From: Synaphobranchus kaupii
Lineage: Eukaryota > Chordata > Actinopteri > Anguilliformes > Synaphobranchidae
NCBI GenBank assembly: GCA_029718625.1
Contig: CM056377.1
Location: forward strand, 39,308,699-39,372,698
DNA: 64,000 nt
Reading direction: 5' to 3'
Under the pieces are notes generated by a model. It was not told the DNA's origin. It saw only the letters and a list, made by a program, of their open reading frames with translations, and did no database searches. The position numbers and the translations under genes were made by a program. Numbering within the stretch: position 1 is the first letter of the stretch; every line of letters begins with the position of its first letter. This document shows, piece after piece, positions 49,501 to 59,900 of this stretch.

Positions 49501-52500
49501 CCCCAGACTGTGGCAATGCTATGGCAGAGATTTGGCCACGCAGCCGTCGATCTCTTCGCCTCGCACGAAAACGCCCATTGTCGTATGTTCTTCTCGCTAC
49601 GGGACAAGAACGCGCCTCTAGGCGTAGACGCACTGGCCCACCCTTGGCCCAATGTGCTTCTATATGCGTTTCCCCCCCTCGCTCTCATCTCTCCCACTCT
49701 GGCCAGAGTGAGAGAGCAGAGTTTGACACTGATCCTAATAGCGCCCAGGTGGTCGAAATCGCCGTGGCTGGCGGAGATAATCCCTCTCCTTTACGCACAG
49801 CCGTGCGCGCTCCCGTTACGCACGGACCTGCTGTCTCAGGCGAACGGGGAAATATACCACCCCTGCCCAGAGCGAATAGCTCTTTGGGCTTGGCCCGTGA
49901 AAGGCACAACCTCGACGCTTTAGGGCTCCCCCCTCGCGTGGTGGCAACCATTCAGAGCGCGAGAGCGTCTTCTACCAGGTCACTTTATGACAATAAGTGG
50001 CAGGTATTTGAAAGGTGGTGTGCCTCCCGTCAGTCAGTGCCTTATCAGTGCTCTGTTTCTGACGTGCTGTGCTTTTTACAAAACCTGATGGATGAAGGGA
50101 AATCCTTTTCTACCATTAAGGTCTACCTGGCAGCTATCACTGCTTGTCATATGGGTTTCAATGACAATACAGTGGGGCAGCATCCCCTCGTGCGCAGGTT
50201 CATGAAGGGGGCTCGCCGTTCTCTGCCTGTTGTTAAAAAGCTCATTCCCTCATGGGATTTGTCACTGGTGCTGGAGGCTCTGTCCCAACGGCCATTCGAG
50301 CCTATAAATGGAATAGAGTTAAAATTTCTGTCTCTCAAGACAGCACTGCTGCTCGCATTAGCTTCTGCTAAGCGGGTCAGTGATCTCCATGCGCTCTCAG
50401 TGCATCCCTCGTGCGCAATATTCTCCCCTAATATGGATAAGGTTTTCCTTAAACCTAATCCTGCCTTTATGCCTAAAAGCTTCCCAGCTTTCACATGTGA
50501 GGTGTTGGAGCTTTCCGCTTTTCACCCACCGCCTTTCTCTTCGGAGGAGGAGCAAAGGCTACATATGCTATGTCCTGTGCGTGTTCTCCACACGTATATG
50601 ACAAGGACTAGGGCTTTCAGAAAGAGCAATCAGCTCTTTGTCGCCTGGGCCCCCGCCTGCAAGGGGAAAGCCATCTCTAAGCAGCGGCTGTCCCATTGGC
50701 TTGTGGAAGCTATTGTTATGGCATATGGTTCAAAGGGGGTATCACCTCCCTCGGGTCTGAGGGCTCATTCTACGAGGGGCGTGGCTGCATCGTGGGCCCT
50801 ATTCCGTGGGGTCTCCATGCAGGAAATCTGTTCAGCTGCAGGCTGGGCTTCTCCACACACTTTTGTGAGGTTTTATCGTCTGGATGTTACCAGGACTCCG
50901 GTAGCCCACTCAGTGTTGGGGGTGAGCTCTGTGTGACCCACACACATCTCAATACGGGTGTAGTACTTCACATTGTTCCCAGACCCCGGTTACTACACTG
51001 GACAGTGGATTGTGGTTGGTACTTGCCTACACGGGATGCGCCAGGCACCACCCTCCTGTTAGGGAGGGAGGCCTCCCTTGCTGGCTTGACAGCGTCTCAG
51101 CTGTGAGCATATGGCAATCCGGGAGTTGTCCAAATCTCCCATAGGTGGATCTCGAAACGAGATGATGAAAGAGAACTTTAGGTTACTGTCGTAACCCCGG
51201 TTCTCTGAAACATCGAGTGGAGAGATCCACCAACATTGCCCTGCTTGCTGCGCGCGAGAAGCGAATATGTTCACTGAAGAGAAGTAGCGTTGTAGTGTCC
51301 TATATGCTTGTACAAGGAGGGCGGGAGCCTCCTTCGCATTGGACACGCTACTGTCTGTCAGGGCCAGACGTGGTGCAATTGGATGCTTCTGCGGTGGTCA
51401 TGACCGGATGTCATTCCCATAGGTGGATCTCTCCACTCGATGTTTCAGAGAACCGGGGTTACGACAGTAACCTAAAGTTTCATGACTTTCACAAGGCTCG
51501 TCCAAAGAAAAAACATGTTAATAAATGCACACGATTAGAAAAACAAAAGAGTATCAACAGAGCATAACATTATTGGTAGAATTACAATAACCTGAATGAC
51601 AATACTTTCAGCATTTATTTAATTTTTTTTAATCTTTCCCAAAAACCAGAAGTAATTCCAGTCAATGTATATTTTAGCTGACATGAAACCTTTTGTCCAT
51701 TTTGCTTGCTTACACAATCAACGTCCCATCTGAAATGGTGCAAAGCATCGACTCAGCACTCCGCTCTGCCACGACTCAGTGTTGTGTTAACCAACTCTCC
51801 CTGGAGGCTTCCGGCCATTTCACCACCGTTCGGGAGTCTAATGCAATTTTGATTCGATTTTCTTTTCAAGTCCAATAATGGAACAACATTTATCATGCCT
51901 GAGATTAGGGCGGGGCTACAAAGAATACAATCCTACAGGTGTTACGCCAATCCCGTAAAGGAGTCGCGTAATTCCAGGGGGGGGGGGGGGGGGGGGTGGC
52001 CTGGCAGAAGGATTACTCGTCTCTTAAGGTTTTAAAATGCACCAGTGGTGTAGCCACGGGTAGACCTGGGTCTGCCTAGGTCTATCCATTTTTGATCATA
52101 GGCCAACCCAATCAAATGGCAGAAAACATATGTTTTACATCAGGATTTTTGTAAGATAATGAATTTGATTTGTTTTCCGTATGTGTCATCATTGTATTTG
52201 TGACCAATTAAAACTCTGGAACATAAAAAAGTTACTGCACGCGGTAAAAAAAGAGGATATATGCGGCAAAGCTGTCGTCTGTGGATTCCAAAATTAGTTT
52301 GTGAGTTATCATTTAATAAATTCAGAGAAAACTCTGATTTTGATTATGACAAGGTGCTCAAATTAACCGAGGAGCTGATGAGCAAACACTAACTAGGATG
52401 TCACTGCTTCATGGCAGCAAAAATGACCAGCAAAATTGACCGATTCTGTAATTGCAACAAGGCCTACTTTAGGGAAAACGTCAAGCATCAAGAACAACAG

Positions 52501-55500
52501 CGATTTAAAGCAAATGTGGAATAGCATTCTGGACATGCAGATCGCAGAACAGAATACACGATTTCAAGAAGACACATATTATGGCCTTATGCCACCGGCG
52601 GTCTCCTTTCTCAGAGATTCGCAAATTTTGGCCGAAAAGAACAGCTGAAGGCCCCCTGCGAGCCGTATGGTATATCAATGCCTGATGCTGATATCACCGT
52701 TTTCATTGAGCAGTTGAACCGCAAAATTTAATCAGGAACCTGTTCTGTTCTTCCATAATGGATGTAACCTAGCTTAGGCTACTCCCAGCTAACAAAATTG
52801 GGTCCCCGGGACGTCCCCTGAACATCTCGAAATGTCATCAGAACGTCGCCTTTTTGTAGGGTTTTCTAAATGTTACGTGGACATCAAAGAGAATGTTTCC
52901 GGGATGTTCTAGTAACGTCCCCCAGACATTAATTACATGACGTTATATTGTAACCAGTAACAGACGTTGCAGAACGTCCCCAAATGTCCCATGAATGTTA
53001 TGAGCACAAAGTCATATCATAGCTGGATAGGGACGTTGCTTGAACTTCCCCGAAAATTCTAATTAAATGTCATGTTGTAACCAAACAGTGACCTTAGTAG
53101 TAGTCATTACCTCACTCCCAATGACATCTTGCAGTGTGGAGAGACTGTTCTTTACCACAAACAGAATTAAAACTCGTCTCCGGTCATCAATGAATAGCGC
53201 GGCTAAACAACTTGACTTGGCACCGCCTCCGCAAAAAGCCAGCAAAGGTAGAATTATAGCTAAGCCACATTTTTCATGCCCGCCGTGGCAATGTTACTAT
53301 AATGTGGTCAATAAAGCTGCTGTCTTGTAAGTTAAGAGGTTGTTAATATAACTTATCACTTGTAGAGATGTCGTGAGTAAAAATAATAAAGGAATACATC
53401 GTTTTACAAAAATTGTTGGCCTTAAAGTTGTAGCTATAGCTGATGTGTTTCTGCCTGTGCCAGGGCTTGCTATATTGATGCTTGATGGCATGGGGTTTTT
53501 AAGTGTGCTGGTCTTGTTTTTTCCATCGACTTTGTTGTGTAGGCCTACATATCAGTCGTCCGATTTTAATTCAGTTATTTTCTCTTAATTCAGGATAATA
53601 AGCTGTGCCTGTCACCAGCGGACGCACGCTATAGGGAGGGGTGTTGCATTGTTGGTTTGGGTTTATGTTAAGCCTGTGTTCTCCTTGTTAGTCTTGCTGT
53701 AGCTAATATTGATTTTGAAAATGGAGAAAAATGTATTCACGTAATTTGTCGTTGGCGTTAGAAATACAGTAATGTCACAGGATAGCTCCAAGGAGCGCTG
53801 GAGCGGGGCATAGAGCGTGTGAGAAAATGCAACACTATTTTGAAGAAACCTACCTAGTCGGCCCACCCACTTTTTTTACCAGCCTACCCAAAAAAACATT
53901 TCTGCCTACGCCACTGAGATGCACACAAGGCTTTCGCTGGGACTCTGTCGAGCCGCAGCGTGACCTCCCATTAACCACGGGCTTGTCTTAACGTGATTAG
54001 CCTGACTAGCTGACCTGTTAGCGTGTTAACCCTCCCAGGCCTTCTGTTAAACCTGACCTAAAGCAATTACAGTGGAAGCTGGCTTTACACTGCATTAACC
54101 CAGGCAACCTCCCAACTGTGACATTTCTTTATTGAAAAAGGTATGCAACAGGCTACACATCAGTGATTCCAGATTATTTCAGCCTTAGACATCGGCTGAT
54201 ATGCACTTTACATGCCACAGCATTAATATCTCTTCATGAATAGATGTCATTTACTTAATTGGAATGTAATTTTATACAAGAGGTACATTAATGTTCGCAG
54301 TATTGTGCGGGTAGCCGAGGAGCTCCAATCCACATCATTAAGAAACAAAAAGGCATATTTCGTAAGATTATGCAGATAGATGTTCTTGTTCACTTTAAGA
54401 CCAAGCACCCATTTAAGCTGAAAGGGTGTTCAACTAAAACAGCAAAACAATTAAAACAACATTTAAAAATATGGAGAGGACTAAAGGCCTCAGTGGGGGC
54501 TTTTCTCATTATCCTAAAATATTTTTAATTTCACAAGAGAAACTAAGATTTTATACCTCATATTTTGAAACATACTTTTTAAAATTGACAGAGATAATAC
54601 CAAACAAACACAGCCATTTCTCCAGGCTGTGACAGCGAGTCCCAGACACACAAAATCTGACTCTGGGTAAAACGGCTGACCTCAAACCCACACTTCACCT
54701 GTGTGGCTGTACTCTGGCAGTCAGAACCGCTCTTTCTGCTCATGAGTGCAACGAACTGCAGGGTGAACCCCTTCAGCTACATAAAATAAAATTTAATTCC
54801 TGTGCATTAAATTTTTAGCGTGCACGCAAAGCCTCTTGCATATATAAAAGCAGCTGTTCAGGATAATACTAGGCATATAATTTTAAAGAAATATGAGATT
54901 GAGCCAGTCCTTGACAGGAAACCTGCCATTGCCTTATATGCCGACGGTGAAATAAAGCTGAGCAATATGTATTGCAAAATTATCCATCCAGATCAAAGCA
55001 CTCTTGCTGTCCAATGCACTGGTTTTGTAGCAGAAAAGATCTGATTAATGTAGAAATGGAGTAAAACAAATTTTTGCCTTGATATAGAATAGGCCAGTAC
55101 TATAATAGCAATGAATACTGTGGCTAAAAAGTTACATTTATGTTAATCTGTGTTTTTTTTAACTGCATATTCTAGAACACGTAGGAAAACTTGTTATACT
55201 CACAAAGAGTACTGCCTGAACGGTTCATATTTTGAGAAAGCTCTGTGTCCCTTTATTTCACCAAAGAATAAATCACTGTTCCTGAGATAATCTAGCTGAC
55301 CCTGTTATTGTAAGATCACTCTAAATTTCACCTTCTCACTGTCAACAAGACGGACAGCAGCTCTCTGCAGGGCTGAAAGCATAACAAGGCTTAGAAAAAA
55401 ACATCCCAAAATAATCAAACTGCTAGCATGGAGCCTTAAACCTTGTAATCAGGGGTGACGAAGCCTGCTCCCGGAGGACCACACAGCATTATTAAGTAAA

Positions 55501-56863
55501 GGAAAGTATTATGGCAATTAAGTAAAAGAGGTGCTGCAGGGCCAAAATTGCTCAACCTTCCCATTAACATGGCATGGCATTAGCATTGCCATTAACTTCG
55601 CTAACAGTCTCCGGAAGGGCTCAGAAGCACCCGAGGAAACGTCTCCCATCACCATCTCCCTCTGGTGGCAACTTCAGGCATTACGCTTTGGTGTCAAATT
55701 GCTGTTGTAATGACCCGTCATGGACAGGGCAAAAACAGAGAACAGAGTAAGTACCTCAAAACCATTCCAGCCTCTAGTGACCCTGACTGTAGTATAGATA
55801 TAGAGATGACCTCCCTCACCCTCCCCGCCCACGCCTTGTGCAAGATGTAAAGGCTGAACCCACCCATGACACACTGACAGGCAGATTGTCAGAGTTGATG
55901 GGGGAGCGTCAAAGGTGAAAAATTCCATTCATCTATGGTATGGTCCTGAATTCCATCAATGCCGTGGCGGTAGAAAATTTGTCACGGCACAGAATAGCAA
56001 AACGGTGCGCCCTATCCGCCAACCACATGATGTGACATTAAGGTGTTTCGAAAAGGGTGAGATCTCCTTGAGCATGAAATCGATAAATAAAATTAGATGA
56101 TTAAATTAACAGGATAAAAACTCAAGTCGCGAGCTACAACGTTGCTCCGCCAGACGGTAAAATGTAACCGCCCCTGTGACCGTAATGGCCCCTTGCCCCT
56201 TGTGAAAAGGCCACACTTAAAATGCCACCTTCTTGACGCTCAGTTAGGAGGACGGCGGTTTAAGAGAGCTCTGCTTCCTATTCCATCAGAGCGAGGTTTA
56301 TTTCCGTTTCTCTGGTAAACACATCTTCTGCTCAACGGTGGAAGGAGAGGAGGAAGGGACAGCAGGGGATTGCTGCTGCCCCTTTAATCTGTTACGGGGG
56401 GGATCTGTGTAGCCAGCTGCAGCAGGCTGCGAGGGGCCTGCCCTATCACCGAGCCAGCCGATTGCGAGAGACGGAAAGGAGGGAGGGGAGGGCCAGGGAG
56501 AGAAAAAACAGAGTCGAGGAAAGTCAGAGAGGACGGAGCGCGTCGTACGACGGACAGACACAAGCGGAGGACTCCCTAACCTCAGAGCGGACCGCCTGGC
56601 GATCCGCTTCGTGCTTCAGCCTCTGTTGACTTTTTTTGTTTTTCAAATAAGAACCCCCAGCGTGGATTCGCTGTCTGGCTTTATCGTGTCCGGGCATTCT
56701 CACGTACTCAGCTGGTCAATGAAAGGCTCGACCCGAGGTTAAAAGATGAGGAAAGTCCTCACTGCATGCTGTCACATTCTGACATCCCAAACCAAACCCA
56801 GAGCCATGTTGATTCCTCCCCAATTCATCAGAGAAATTAGCCATTGGAGTATGAGTAACTGTG

Positions 56864-56894
<31 letters not shown>

Positions 56895-56895
56895 A

Positions 56896-56929
<34 letters not shown>

Positions 56930-59900
56930 AATGAGTACCAAGGGAGGTCCTCTCTGACTTGTCTGGGAGTGTGAGTGACTCCCTGTCAGAAATCAGTGGT
57001 CTCTGTTTGCTCTCTCTGTTTTTTTTAACGATTAGCTCCACAGGGCCTTGTGAGCAACGTGACAATTATGAAAGAGCTCGCCCCGGCGAGGCTGCCTGGT
57101 TACACAACTGGTCACATGGGGGGCGTGCAGGAAGGAATACCGCGCTCCGACGGCCAGGCTGCCGGTGACAAACCCCACACCCCAATTCCGACAGGCAGAC
57201 GGTCAGGAGGCAAGCGTCCCACTGGAGCCAGGACCTCTTGTCCCTGCACAGTGACAGAGGCCCAGATTGGGCAGCCACTTAGAACAGGCTGACATTTTAC
57301 TAGAACAGCTTAAACGAGTGCCTTTGCATTTCTCTGCCCCAAACTTTATGTTTTCATAGACCTTTTTTTTTTTTACAGCTAATATTCATGGGTTCAATAT
57401 TTGAGGATCTTCATTTCAGAAACATAGAGTAGTCCGTGTATAGTTTTTCGGTATTTTTTCTAACACTTAGGGATATTGGTAAATTATTATTTATGATGAG
57501 TTATCTAATAGTGTTCTTATCATAAAATGAGCAATGGCAGAATTCAAACATATTTTCCTTTAAAATTCGAGTTATTTTTGGTTTAAAAAGATCGTCCTTT
57601 GTCATTATTACTATAGTTCCCATGGATCCAAAAGCGATAAGTGGAACATATGTACAGAATAAATTTAAGTACTGCATGGCATCCACGCTGTCAGTTCTCC
57701 AAAGCAAAATAGCTCAGCGGAAAGCTGAAACAAACCAGAACAGAAAACATCATTTCTGCGTCGGTGTACAGCATTTCCATTTTATCTGGAGAGAAGCTTA
57801 GGCCTGCCTGATAGCCAGCTATTAACTTCTCACCGAGCCGTCTCTGGGCAGAGGAGAGCAGCACGATTCACAGCCTTTTGAGCGGAAGTGAAGAGGCTGC
57901 TGGATTGAAACAATAAACTATGCAGTATGTTAGTCTCTTCCCGCAACCAAAATGCACAATGACACGAAAGCAACTGAGGAAGGCAGGCCACGTTCTGAGA
58001 ACACATATCTCGATAAATTAACTAAATGGAGACAGACTATTGTCATTTATAAAATAGTCTTATTTTAGTTAAGACTTAATAAGACTTAATAATCGCCCTC
58101 ACCAGATGTTTCCCTCTCTGTCCCCATCCAGGCCAACACAGAAACACACGAGGGAACAAAACCACAGCAGCTTTACTGACAATGTGTAGAAAATGTAAAT
58201 TAAAATTTTATTATCAGTAAACCAAAAAGCTTAGAAAATTATGTGTAACGTGTGTGTTTTTTAAAAACCGACCAGATCCATTTTAATAACCCTGCTGTAG
58301 TACCTCAAAATATAAACCATGTAAAAGAGAAAGAACTAGGCTACTAACAATGATACATTATCCATATGTTTAACATAATGGAATAAATTCACTCCATATT
58401 CTGACCTTATAAATGCCAACATTTGCAGCTACTATGTTCACTTCTATAGCCTGACTACAATGTTGACATCCTTTTATAACATAACATAACATTTATCATA
58501 ATGATGAGAACAGGCCATTTAGCCCAACAATGCTTGCCATTTTCCTACCACTAAAAGGTACCTAGTCCTAGTGCTAGTACCATTTAACTACAATCTAGAT
58601 AGTATCTAGCACCGTATCAAGCCTGGTCTTGTAAACCAGTTGCTGCCTCTACTACATGACCTGGCAAGCTATTGACATTGTTCTCTTTCAGTAGTCACAG
58701 TTTATTCAACTACATTTAGTTAAATGAACAGACTGTGGTAAAAAGCCATGGACATCTTTGTATGGTCTCTTGACTTAATATATGGATGTCCATAGAACAA
58801 TGTGAGAATGAGTAAACAATGTTATGCTCTATAGTATGATAATCTATATTATGGTTCCCACAAAGTCATCACATTTATGCATAAATTAATCAGCTGGGCA
58901 GGATGTCTATAATACATACGTATCTAAAGTTAATATAACTACTTAACTTAAACAAAAACATGCCGTATTAGTCTTCATACACAGATTATGGAAAGCATTG
59001 TTAGAAAACTAGAATCTGCAGTGTTCATTTTTTTGCAGTGTTCCGGCTTAGGCTGGGAACCTGTTACGCTTAAAAATAATCTTGGAAAGTATTAGCAGGA
59101 ATAAAAAAGTCATTAAAAGGTGTTTAAAAAGTCTCTGATGTGCTGAATGTGCAAAGTGCCTTTCCAACCTCAACGTTTATTCACGACACTGAGTCGGTTT
59201 GAGATTTCACTTCAACTCACTTTTGACTAACTAATCTCCCGGGCTCAGATTAGCAGTTCATAGATCGCAAAACCTCTGTGTCCCTTTACTTAACACTGGA
59301 GTAATTCCCAAGATCATCTAGCTGACCCTCTAATTGTAATCTCACTCGAAGTTTCAGCTTTACACTGTCAACAAGATGAGCAGCAGCTCTCTGCGGGGTT
59401 GTAAGCCTCAGACGGAACATCCCAAAATAATCAAATAATCAAACTGCTAGCATGAAGCTTTAAACCTTGTAATCAGGGGTGACAAAGCCTGCTCTCGGAG
59501 GACCGCACATTAATAAGAAAGGCAAAGCTCGGCAAGAGATTTCTCTCACCAAATTACACTTACTATTAGACACTAAAAGAACTCACGCATGTTCCATTCA
59601 GACAACGTGGCGCCGGAAATGATTGTACTACCTCTTTTTCAACCTAATTTACCACAGACTTCCAAATTTTACTGGATGAATTGACCCCTATCGGAATTAC
59701 AAATGGTACTTAGAAGTAAGAAACTGTGAGCAAAGAACAGGCCGAGGTTTCATGGCCCATACATATCAGCTTCAGCCCAATGTCTATAATGGGTGGCTAG
59801 AGGAAATATGCTCAAAGGAAGAAAAGAAACGCTGCTTAAACAATCCATTGTGTGGGATTTACAGAGACCGGAGCCTAACCTCCATAGACAGGCTAGTTAA

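Larger units (their letters stand above)
45580..51479 (+). mobile_element. Complete DIRS1-like tyrosine-recombinase retrotransposon
   Basis: 5.9-kb element in the antisense orientation inside the large scn5La intron. Inverted terminal repeats (core 45607-45781 and 51256-51432) carry different outer ends. An internal complementary region (51137-51231) is the inverse of both outer ends joined. The overlap in that joint fixes the element as starting GTT (45580) and ending GTT (51479). This is the diagnostic DIRS architecture for circle-mediated, duplication-free integration. Three long overlapping frames encode Gag, RT/RNase H and a tyrosine recombinase with no internal stops, so it may be a recent insertion. 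Confidence 0.93.
52043..53916 (+). mobile_element. Degenerate hAT transposon with 8-bp target duplication
   Basis: Starts CAGTGGTGTAGCCA and ends in the inverse of CAGTGGCGTAGGCA, the usual hAT-type terminus. The flanks AAATGCAC (52035-52042) and AGATGCAC (53917-53924) match at 7 of 8 positions, as expected for the 8-bp hAT duplication. The interior retains broken transposase pieces and a later insertion of ACGTCCC-rich repeat (about 52780-53080). Confidence 0.8.

Noticed and set aside
48090..49520. Upstream 470 residues or so of the long open frame that ends in the tyrosine recombinase
   Set aside because: It overlaps the RT/RNase H frame in another phase and reads as low-complexity Ser/Gly/Arg sequence without domains. 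It is open only because of base composition.
56716..57065. Frames rich in [10 protein letters not shown] or [11 protein letters not shown]
   Set aside because: Translations of the GT/GCGT microsatellite.
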